Assembly (NCBI RefSeq): GCF_032362555.1
Contig: NC_083506.1
Span: forward strand, 4,015,501 to 4,079,500
Source of the DNA: Amyelois transitella
Taxonomy: Eukaryota; Arthropoda; Insecta; Lepidoptera; Pyralidae
Length of the DNA: 64,000 bases
Direction: 5' to 3'
Position 1 is the first letter of the stretch. Each line of letters opens with the position of its first letter. Shown one piece after another: positions 21,676 through 31,700 of this stretch. The translations under genes were made by a program, and so were the position numbers. A model generated the notes under the pieces. It did no database searches and was not told the origin of the DNA. It saw only the letters and a program-made list of their open reading frames with translations.

Positions 21676-23160
21676 GCGACCGCCTCCATTTGTTGCGTGA
21701 CAGAGTGTATATTTTCAGGTGAGAGCGAGGTGTTTATTGCGTTCGATTCGTCGAGTCGTGACCGGGCGGTGGCCGTCGTGTGTAAGAATAGTTTAATTTA
21801 TTCGTAGGTTTTCATTGGCACTTCGCGTTTCCGTTGCAGTATTAGACGCTAGCTAGTTCGGCTTTTTTAGAGTTTCGGAGGTTTTAGAGTCGTTGACCAA
21901 GTTTAACCGTAAGAGTTACGAGATCGCGATCTATTTTTAATACGACGCGTAATATTAAATTGTCTGACGAAATATTTTGATGATGAAATGTAATTTTGTA
22001 ATGTGAGTATTTTTACAATAGCCATTATAATCTATATACACTTGCTCCTCGATCACTTTTGTAATTGTTGAGATATTGATAAAATTGAAGTCAATTGTTG
22101 AATATTAAGCCGATTTTGTACGCGATTAAGATGTAATTCAGCGCCGGCATTCACTATGCCTGTACAACAGTAGTGTAGCGAAGGCGGCGGTGGCTTTAGA
22201 ACCGCGCCCAGGTGTTCACCATGATATAAATGTGTTATTTTTGTATAGAGTCATATTTATTTATTTTTTTCTGTGACGCCTTTAGTTTCACTAAGTAGTT
22301 TCCTAGTAAATAGTAGAGTAAGGACGCACGGATTGAGACTCTGCGTTTTAGCAGAGTCTGGTGAACAGTGCTGCATTGTCCCAAAGAATGTTATACTCGT
22401 GTAGGCAAATTACTGATAGAAATTGTATGAAACGTTTTTCTAAGGCTACACATTTGTTACGATGTCTGGTAAATATCGGAATGCATTCCATCAACAATAA
22501 GACTTCTATTGAAGTTATTTTCGGGCTGAAATGATCTGATAGCCGTTGCAAATATGTGGCCTCGTCTCATTACTGTGCCTAAATTTTGTTTGGGATTTGA
22601 CATTTGAATAATCTGTTATCTAAATTGAATGTGTTCTTTCGTCTGATAATGTAAAATAAATTAGTCATTATAGAAAAATGTTTCTTGGATTGGTGTAATT
22701 AGTTGGATTAGGCGTTGAAGTAAGCTCATGTTTGGCAGACGAAGGCGACTCTCTCTTGACACTATTGTTTGTTATTTATCTTGAAGATTTATTGATGTTT
22801 TGTAGCAGGTTTGCAACACAAATCTTATACTTTTCGGACCAATAATAATGTTAAAATCAAATATAAGTTCTTGAATTAAGTTGTAATATGAAAATGTAAA
22901 GACATTTTGCATAATTTTGGACCACGAGAATCGTGTAACGTTTGTGTTTTGTGGAACCTGTTTAGTGAGATTTCAATGTTGGTTATATTGCTTTCTAGAG
23001 TGTCAAGAGTGTGTCTGGTTGGCAAAGAGGAAGGATTGTTTGGATTTGTATAGCGAATGCAGATAATTTTAAGTATAACTTATGACATCACTGCCATGTA
23101 TTGACCTTACTGTTTATACTGTAATATTAAATTTTTAATAAAGAAAGTAAGGTACGAATA
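21676..23160 (+). other. Utx: Utx 3' untranslated region
   Basis: Non-coding, AT-rich sequence follows the stop. The best polyadenylation signal is AATAAA at 23137-23142, followed by 'gaaagtaagg'. An earlier AATAAA lies near 22656. The UTR would be about 1.5 kb; the exact cleavage site is not visible. Confidence 0.7.
23137..23142 (+). terminator. Utx: Utx polyadenylation signal (AATAAA)
   Basis: Canonical hexamer in 'tttttaataaagaaagt', the last one before the transposon-filled intergenic region. Confidence 0.6.
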
Positions 23161-23700
23161 TTTATTTTATTTAACAACCTGATTTTACATAAATTATGAG
23201 AAATAATTTTTGAGAATGAGAAACAGAATCGATCAAAATATTTTATTATAAAATCACATTAATATTTTCATTTTAATACACTTATATAATATAATAATAT
23301 ACATGAAGTTGATAACATATTGTATAAACTATATCAAGATCATTTCAACTTTGTGCTGGCGGAAAACAAGGGAGTTTCACAGAAATAAAATTATATTTTG
23401 CCGTAATAGGCTATTTGACAAAGTTCTAAAAACTTTCTTAGGGGATTTATCTGTTTATAAGGAGCCCTACAAAAATACTTTTCTGCCTTTAGTACAGCTA
23501 TTTTATTAAAAAATCGAAAAAGAAAATGCAATATTCAAATATGCCGCCAAAACGCGACTTTTAGCAATATGGCGGCCATGGCATGCAGTGACGTAAATTT
23601 CTTGTAAATATCATACAAAGCTTGTTGGTGTTTCGAAAAGTTATGATTTCCTCTTGTTTTATTTAACTTGTGCCACGTCATATGTGTGAAAATAATTAAA

Positions 23701-23829
23701 ATGAGTTCCTATAAATGTTGTGCAGTGCCTCAATGCACTAATACAACAATAAAATCTCCTACGAAACTGTTTTTTTCTATGCCGATGGATTTGAATATTC
23801 GCAAGACGTGGTTTCAGATCATGATCTAA
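23701..23829 (+). pseudogene. THAP-domain protein, N-terminal fragment
   Basis: A 42-codon ORF starts MSSYKCCAVPQCTNT and continues to LFFSMPMDLNIRKTWFQI, then stops. The N-terminal Cys-x(n)-Cys and the K-LF-PxD--R--W pattern are hallmarks of THAP zinc fingers, which in insects are common in transposon-encoded proteins. The second zinc-ligand pair (C-x2-H) is missing because the frame ends at TAA 23827. It cannot make a working finger. Confidence 0.6.
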
Positions 23830-23852
23830 GATCAGTTGTTACCAAGATATAC

Positions 23853-23984
23853 TTACATTGATGTTTTCACATTCCTCAGTTCGGCAGCATAGAAATCTGG
23901 ATTGTCTTTGAAGAAGACCTCAACCATTATTGCGTCCACTTTTGGTAGGTTTCGACTGTCAGCTTTCTCGGAATTGGTTTCCAT
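23853..23984 (-). pseudogene. SWIM/YqaJ-family transposon protein, N-terminal fragment
   Basis: A 43-residue minus-strand ORF includes EKADSRNLPKVDAIM and VEVFFKDNP, ending AAELRNVKTSM*. The pattern K-x-SR-x-LPK-x-D...FF..N......E-R-x-VK recalls the start of SWIM-type/YqaJ-domain proteins common in insect genomes; this is from memory and unconfirmed. The stop overlaps a donor-like 'gtaagt', so the original gene may have been spliced here. Confidence 0.45.
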
Positions 23985-24359
23985 TATTGAATACCTATGT
24001 TATCTGAGTAATCCTGAGCGATCAAACACTTATAAAATCTTGAAAACTAATAGCGAACACTAAGGAACGGTACGATCCACAGTCTGTTTATGGATAATTG
24101 ACGTCATAATAGAAATAGCCAATAACGTTCGTTTTTAGTCACGTGACAGCTGCATAAAAATACCAAATTTTCTGAGACGGATTTTGTTAAAATAATGCAA
24201 TATTTTTATCTCGCGTTATTACAAATCGCTCCAAAAAAATAATATTAAGACTGATGACATAAAAGAAATGTATATTTTTATTACAGTCAAATAGCCTATT
24301 GTATTGTGTCGTACTTTTGTGCTCTGAGTAATTAGAAGAACGGGCATTTATCTTGAAAG

Positions 24360-24485
24360 GAGCTAGGTGATCGGCGACCTGCATCCAACCCTGCGGACTT
24401 CACCAGATCATCGGTCTATCTTGCGGGGGCGTTCTACGCTGTTTCCGGTACGTGGTCTCCACTCGACCACTTTTTACATCGTACT
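24360..24485 (-). mobile_element. LINE (RTE/Jockey-like) C-terminal fragment
   Basis: The minus strand reads VEWRPRTGNSVERPRK and, after frameshifts, DDLVKSAG. This is a decayed version of the WRPRTG-RSVGRPP-RWTDDLVKVAG tail found after reverse transcriptase in lepidopteran LINEs. Stops and frameshifts make it non-functional. Confidence 0.55.
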
Positions 24486-24489
24486 AGAA

Positions 24490-25670
24490 TAGACACCCCT
24501 AGAAACATATTTTTAATAATGAAACTATAAATTCAACTTGTTCCACTAGAAAGACTACTGGGATCATCAGGGGTGTTATAATTATATAAAAATTAAATAT
24601 TTAATTAAGCACGGAATTAAAATATCAATTAAATATTTCTATATGCCAATAAAAAGCTATAAATAAAAATTTGCACAACCGTCCAAATGAGGTAGATGCG
24701 ACGTAGAAAATGAAAAAAAAAATATACGCATGTATGTATATTTTTATTTATTTATAGAGAAATCTGGAAATCCCTTGTCTTTCGCTTCGTAACTTGTTAC
24801 AAAATTTTGGATTGATGTTTTACCACAACAATGCCTAACAATAACTAAAGTAATACAATGTATATGTAATACCTTCCTTATCTATCATTATGAAATTCCT
24901 TCGGTTTAATTTAATACTTTACATGAAAATAATGAAAAGAGGTAAATATAATTTATACATAATCGATAAAATTAAAGCATTACAAATGACACAGTACAAA
25001 GTAACAATAAGTATTAAAATATTCGATAATTTCGCCACTTATAATACAGATTTAGAAGGAATAGAGCCTAAACAGTCTTAAAAATAAATTGGGATATTAC
25101 ATATTATATAATTAACATCATTGTGATAGTTTCTATGTACACACAATTTTATTTCCTTATATCTACATTTGCATTAAAATATTTAAGTAAGCCTTTATAG
25201 CACCTATAAGTTATTCCGTTGTATAATCATCATTATACTTTTCGTTAAATATTACGAAAGAGAGCAATAATAAAAATCTTGAAACCTGGAATGGGATCAT
25301 CATTAAACAGGCGGTTTAGCAAAATAGGTATTTTACATTAGGTATAAAAATAAAACGTGAATCAATTTGGCTTTTACATTGCACAGCATCGTTATTACAG
25401 ACAACATTTATTATTTCTAATCCGTCCATCGTCTACAGTCTTCACATTTCTATACACATTTAAAGAGCGTAGTTATATATATTTACCATCAGACTATTCA
25501 CCTCATAAAATCCACTAAAATTATCAATTTTCCGGATGTAAAAAATGTCTTTGAATCAGAATAAATTCACTGCATATTAGTACAAAGTAGCTATTAGATG
25601 TAGCAAAACTAGAAGCGGGCGCCTGTAATATACCACAAAGTTTGTTAATACTTTGCAAGTAAGGCATAAT
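24490..25670. other. Intergenic AT-rich DNA
   Basis: About 1.2 kb of very AT-rich sequence. A 63-codon ORF at 24890-25081 has random-looking composition. Nothing else is recognisable. Confidence 0.7.
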
Positions 25671-25990
25671 TCTATTTGGGAGAGCCTAGAAGAACAGAAG
25701 ATCCCTGCTATCTACATCAATATCATGAAGAATATCTATTCAAATAGTGAATTAAGAATACATTAAAAATACAAACCATGGGAAAAAAAATTAAGTTGAG
25801 AAAGGAGTAAGGCAGGGAGACTCTTTTAACACCCAAATTGTTCTCGGTATCCAAATTGTACCCCAGATCGATGCGATCTCTGGAGAAGAGTGACACGAGA
25901 CAGGATCCAGTGGAAAAAATTAGGGGAAGCCTATGTCACAATGCACTCTGAATGGCGAGGCATGCTGTAAAAACAAACTAGTGTCCATTG
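25670..25990 (+). mobile_element. RTE-type LINE reverse transcriptase remnant
   Basis: In broken frames the plus strand reads ESLEEQKIPAIYINIMKNIYSNS, then a KGVRQGD-like stretch ('aaaggagtaaggcagggagact'), then ARDRIQW-like and KKLGEAYVTMHSEWRGML*. These match reverse-transcriptase core and C-terminal sequences of RTE-class retrotransposons. Stops and a deletion between core and tail show it is dead. Confidence 0.6.
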
Positions 25991-26394
25991 TAAAAGCAAT
26001 TCAGATTAAATGGCTATTATTATTTTTTACATAATATATACTTTACTTTGGGATCTAGTGTCTTTTGGTAAATAAATTTGATTTCGCCTTAAAAAAAGCC
26101 AAATCAAAAGAACTCGAAAAATAGTTTAGGGCAATGTGATAAGCGTAAAAGCAGAAAGACACAAGATCGGACAGAATAAGTAGAAATACACGTTTTTCGG
26201 TTATATCGTAATTACTTGTTACATTGTTATTTATCATTTCCATTGTAACAGGAATGTATATTTTTTCAATAAGAATTAATAAATGCATATTTATAACAGA
26301 ATACTTTTACGTAACATATACCGGTATATTTCGTCAGTTAAGGACTCCGAATCCGATAGGCACATTTAATGTAAAAATACATAAGTACATATAT

Positions 26395-26565
26395 AAAATC
26401 ACGCCTTTTTCCTGGAAGGGAAGGCAAAGACTACATCTTTCCACTTGTCACGATCTCTGCATACTTCTTTCGCCTCATCCACATTCATAACTCTCTTTAT
26501 GCAAGCCCGGATGTTTTCCGGCGTTTCGGGTACTCCTGACCTGACCTTTTGCCTATATAAAAAAT
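26395..26565 (-). repeat. Family C repeat copy
   Basis: The reverse complement shares 'gatcgtgacaagtgg', 'gagttatgaatgtgga' and 'gtacccgaaac'-like words with the copy at 15870. Confidence 0.7.
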
Positions 26566-26569
26566 CATG

Positions 26570-27360
26570 TTCATAAAATATATATTATTATTGCGTCGAC
26601 ATTTTTGGACGACAAAAGTGGGTTGGAAATGATTTTGAATTCACGAATTGTTTATTAATTTCTTGTAATTTTTATACATGTGTGCGTTATATTTACTAAC
26701 AAGGTGTAAAATTGCTCATTTGCATAAAAACCTAAAATTATCGAACGTCTTACCCGAGTAATGAAATACATATTTGAAAGCCTTAGCATATTCGGTATTT
26801 ATATATAACGTGCTTGTGCTTCTACATCACAGTTCTACATTAAAATATGTGGGAATAGTCGTGAAATATTTATTGGTAGGTTTGTAATATGTATGTACCT
26901 AATAAATTATTCAAAAACTCTTAGTAGGATATCACACAATTAAAATTCAGTCGCTAGGTAAAATCTAATAGTAGTTAAATCAATGCGAATTTTTCAAAGT
27001 TGTCTAATTACATTGGGCATCTTTAAACCTGATACGTTACTTAAATGTAAAACCACACGTCTGACCTGTTCAAATTGACCTAGACGAGTCACAAAATGTT
27101 AATTTTTTAACTTATAACCGAAAACAAAGGAATTTGTATGCTTCATTTCATCACTTTATAGTACCTGACACGTAAAAATTATTTTATTGGTAGATAGAAA
27201 GTTTCATAAATAAAACTTGCACAATAATCACAAAAATCGCACTTACCAATGTGTGTGTGTGCGATTCATTTTCTTTGGAAGTTCATTTCATTCAATTGAT
27301 TATAGATTCAGACTGAATTATTTCATTAAAACATAACTACCATTTAATACAAAGAAAATA
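26570..27360. other. Intergenic AT-rich DNA
   Basis: No coding potential, repeat or RNA recognised. A short (TG)n stretch lies near 27251. Confidence 0.7.
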
Positions 27361-27366
27361 TATTAA

Positions 27367-27971
27367 CCTTTTAAGCGCTTGGCTAAATATCAATTGTCGT
27401 GCCCCTAGCGCGCCGCTACAAATCGATAAAATAATACCTACAATAAATAAGGAGGAGTAATCGTTGTATCGATAAAAAAAAGTCAAAAAGTTTGTTATAC
27501 AAAGATTCTGAGGGATACTTTTCTTATGAATAATAAGGGAAAAAAATAGTAACACAAGACAATATGTTAAATTTAACTTTATTTCGTATGACACTGTTTA
27601 TTTCATGCTGAATGATGCATTATACCTGATTATTTAACTGTTTGTTATTTTGTTTTTAAAATGCGCATTGCATTGTATCCCATCCCTATGGTCATATTTA
27701 TGCGACACGCGCGATAGACACCGAAGAAAAGTCCGAGCTGCCAATTACTTATTTTTGTTTAAGTTTTTTCAATGCTTAGAGCTATGAAACATAATTTTAA
27801 GTAATTGTTGTAATAAATAGCTCTATTCAATAATAGTTTTAGTTATACCACGAAGTTAATAGGACGATAATAGAACGAAAAAATCATGGATATTCTCTGT
27901 CGCAGAAATACGACACGGGCGGTACGCACGGCAATATTTGTCGCATATATGCGACTCGCGCGGTTAAAAGG
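27367..27971. mobile_element. piggyBac-like MITE flanked by TTAA
   Basis: A 605-bp element lies between two TTAA tetranucleotides (27363-27366 and 27972-27975). Its ends are inverted copies of CCTTTTAA followed by G/C-rich CGCG words. TTAA targets with CC(C/T)TTT ends are typical of piggyBac-derived MITEs. Near the right end lies the 16-bp palindrome GTCGCATATATGCGAC (27940-27955), and a related word occurs around 27695. There is no transposase ORF. Confidence 0.65.
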
Positions 27972-28161
27972 TTAATACGTCAACCGATCAATATTATTCA
28001 TAAATACATTTATTTTTTCATCGTTTCTAGCTTCTTTACTTTTACCATACATAATTACAAAGTGCGTAATAATTACAAAGTGTGACTTTTTGTGCAAAGT
28101 ATATTTAAAGTGTTCAAATAAATTGATCTACAATTTGTATTAATACGTAACAAACGTTAAG

Positions 28162-28167
28162 TTTATT
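28162..28167 (-). terminator. Shc: Candidate Shc polyadenylation signal
   Basis: AATAAA on the minus strand (plus 'tttatt'), about 400 bp beyond the Shc stop codon. Other weak candidates exist, so the choice is tentative. Confidence 0.4.
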
Positions 28168-28567
28168 TCAATTCTTAGGGAAGGGACTACAGCCTATTTA
28201 TAAAAAGATCTGTGTTGAGTTTAATTTGTATGAATTCGTCATACATAGTCATACTAAAAACTGAAAATACAATGTTTTAACATGCCCACTAATTAATTTG
28301 TATAAATGCATCAAGAAGTAATGCAAATATTAATGATTTTCTTTGAAGGGACTGTCATAGCGTAGCTCATAAATTAATTCTTTCACAATTTTCGAAGGTA
28401 TTAGTTTTACTTGTGAGGATTGTGCCTTCTCAGACTGTCTCAGGCGGGTGAAACACGCAACAAATTCTTTCTAAATAGAGGAGACCAATTCAAAGTTTAC
28501 TTAATTGCATGTATATTGGTATCTCACGTGCCGTTACTCGCGAGGTGTAGGCCTCCGCCCCGGCCGC

Positions 28568-28702
28568 TCAGGAGGCGCTCGGCCGCGGCACGGGCTTGCG
28601 CAGCAGCAGCGCGGAGTCGGCCGACACGATCGGCAGCTCGTTGCTGCAGTGGTACTTGATCAGGTGCGGCACGCTCTCGAACACACGGTCTTTGGTTCGG
28701 AC
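28568..28702 (-). CDS. Shc: Shc exon 8 (SH2 end, stop)
   Basis: Acceptor 'cattccag'. It starts [18 protein letters not shown], then [16 protein letters not shown], and ends with TGA (28570-28568). Confidence 0.95.
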   Translation of the reverse strand, partial: VRTKDRVFESVPHLIKYHCSNELPIVSADSALLLRKPVPRPSAS

Positions 28703-31700
28703 CTGGAATGAAGAATAACTAGCTATGAAGCGTTTAAGTCTAGCATCTCATCTCAAGTTATATCTATACTAATATTATAAAGCTGAAGAGTTTGTTTGTT
28801 TGTTTGAACGCGCTAATCTCAGGAACTACTGGTTCGAATTGAAAAATTCTTTTTGAGTTGAATAGACCGTTTATCGAGGAAGGCTTTAGGCTATATAACA
28901 TCACGCTGCAACTAATAGGGGCGAAGAAGTAATGGAGAATGTGAAGAAAATTAGGGAAAATTATTCTCATCATCATCCTTGAGGGCTTCAATGATGCCCA
29001 AAATAACTATTCCACGCGGACGGAGTCGCGTGCACAGCTAGTGCTCTATATAGGCAGTTGCCTTTCTCTCTCTCTTCGCGTCATATTCCTCATTTACTAA
29101 GGGTCGTGACTCCCCGCAGAATCACTTTCTCTCCGATGTTTTCCCTCCCTCTGTTGCGGTCCTTTGCATCATGGAGGGCCTTATGAAGGTTGGTGTTCAA
29201 GGACGATCGGACCTGGACCGACCTTGTTTTTTATGGCCTTTAATGCCGCCTTGCGTAATGGTTATTCCATGCTGGCCTGGTAGCGCAGACAAAACATACT
29301 GTGTGCCAGCTGCTTCTATTCTCATGCAGATTGTAAAAGTCAATTAAGGGAAAGGCGAATTAACTCAGGATTCCTTTTTTTAGGTAGCCTATCACTGTTT
29401 GTAACTCAATCCTATCATTAAAAACCGTACAGCTGAATGTTGCCTTTCAGTCATTTCAGGACTGTTATCTCTGCCAATCCATAAACACATATAATCACGT
29501 CTATATCCTTTGCGGGCTAGACAGAGCCAATAAACGTGGCCTATCAGTCTTGTAAAGACTGATAGGCCACGTTTTTTGGCTTTAAGATAGAATTGAGATT
29601 CAAATAGTGGCAGGTTGGTAGCCCGTCGCCTAAAAAAGAATCCCAAGTTTGTACGAATGACACGAAGCGACTCCCGTCTGACCTCGGAACAGTGTTTGTT
29701 ATCAGTTCCTCATTGACTCACCACGCCGTTGGGGTCCACCAGCAGCAGGTGCTTGTGCGCGCCGCGCCGAGCGCCCGTCAGCACGAACTGGCCGGGGCAC
29801 GCCGCGCTCTCCCGCACCAGGAACTCGCCGTCCTCCACCACCAGCTGCATCGGGAATTATTTATTTAATTATTATTATATTTAACTAGCGGACCCGACAG
29901 ACTTCGTTCTGTCAAAAAGATTTGTAATATGACAGTTTTTTGTTCCTATCTATTAGACAACAGTGAACTTTATACATAAGCAATAAAGGTCAAATTGACT
30001 GTACGTATTAGTTAGAAAACGTTTGTATGGGATAAAGAAAAGGACTGTTTTTAAGGTTTTTCAGGCAATTATTTGGTATTTTTTCGCCGTAAAAACCATC
30101 CTTGAGCTTCGACGAATATTAAAAAAGAAGAATTGGCCAAATTGGTCCAGGCGTTCTTGAGTTATGCGCTTACTAACACATTTAGGGATTCATTTTTATA
30201 TATAAGATATTGTAAATCTATTTAATTATTATAATTATTTATTATAGATTTACTCGATCAGCTTTGAATCAGTTTGATTGTTTGTTATATTTTTATTGCA
30301 CAAATTTACAGTCAAGTAATCGAGTGCATCAGGTACTCCCCGTCCTCCACTACCAGCTGCATCGGGAATTATCAGATTTACTCAATTAGCTCTGAATCAG
30401 TTTCATTGTTTGTTATATTTTTATAGCACAGAATTTTTCAGTCAAGAAATAGAGTTAACTATCCTAAGTTTGTAAGTTTCCCTTAGTCACCTTTTACCCA
30501 TCGGTGGGAAAGAGATGTGGGATGAGTAGTCCTATTCTTTTTTCCATTATTGCCGGGAACCAAACGACACTTTTTTATGACTTCAAATATATGTATGAGT
30601 TGTTACCTTCTCTGCCGTGGTCCTAGATATGGGCCCGTGGAACCAGGGCTCCCGGGCCAGCAGCGCGGCCTGCGCGGGCGCGGCCAGCGGCTCGGCGCGC
30701 GGCGGGCTGGCCGGCGCCGGCGACGACACCGGCGTGGCCGTGAACGGCTCTGGGACCAGAACGGTTTTCATTGGGGTTTTTTTTTAATTATAATAATTTG
30801 AGTGCGTATGACTTTGAATCTGCCTGGAGTGGTGAGCGAGATGAGGCTTAAGGTGGTGATATTTTATTGTTTTTTTTAATTTACCTATATATTTTATGAA
30901 TAATAACTCAATAAAATAAAAAATCTGATATACTGACGTCGTACTAATAACTCCTATCTGAGTTATATTCATTAAAGTGGTAACCTATGCTCTTACGGTG
31001 AGAGAAAACGTCGTGAAATAATTTGCACATTTAGGCCACTGAATGTGATTAAATATAAATTAGATTCTGCTGTATAATTTACCGAGGTCAGACGGGAGTC
31101 GCTTCATGTAAAAACCTGAAGCAACTCCACCCAATCCAGCACCATGGTCAAAAAGGCATATCCCGGGGTCGTCTCCAGAAAGGTGAGGATATAACTGGCA
31201 TTAGAGCCAGTAGGAATATTGATGTACTAACGCATATCGAAGATGTCTGTATGATGGTTCGGCAGTAACGCGGTGGGCGGCGTGCGCGGCGGCGGCGTTT
31301 GATTCACGTAGTGTCGGACGCTCTCCTCGCAACTGTAAATACGAAAAAGTCTTATTAAATGTGTTATTATGTGTACATATTACAAAATCGTCTATGTCCA
31401 CCTTCTTTAGGTATTAAGGAGATTCCGTTTCTCACGAAGCGTGGTGCGCCCATGATCGCTCAGAGACGTTGACTGTGTTTGTGCTCGGATTTAGTTCTTG
31501 TTGGTCTCCATACGCGGCAATACCCGGGCTTGACAAAGACAATATAGAATTCATACTCACGAAGAGATATTAGCAAGCGACGCCAGTGGCGGTGGTGGGG
31601 GGTGCCGGTGTGAGGCGGCCGCGGGCTCGGGCGGCATCTTGTCGGGGAGGTCGTTGTAGTACTCGCGGTCCTCCAGCGCCGAAGCGGACTCTGCGCATGC

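Larger units (their letters stand above)
23405..24300. mobile_element. Internally deleted DNA transposon with THAP and SWIM-type gene starts
   Basis: Perfect 15-bp terminal inverted repeats AATAGGCTATTTGAC (23405-23419) and its complement (24286-24300) bound 896 bp. Inside are two gene starts facing each other: a THAP zinc-finger start on plus (23701-23829) and a SWIM/YqaJ-family-like start on minus (23853-23984). Both break off near 23830-23855. This is the expected product of an internal deletion in a larger element with two convergent genes. No clear target-site duplication was found. Confidence 0.6.

Noticed and set aside
20314..21722. Long ORFs overlapping the Utx last exon in other frames (434 codons plus strand; 256, 169, 158 and 141 codons minus strand)
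   Set aside because: They are by-products of almost exclusive G/C third positions. Their Arg/Ala/His-rich text has no domain, whereas the 496-codon frame is unmistakable JmjC.
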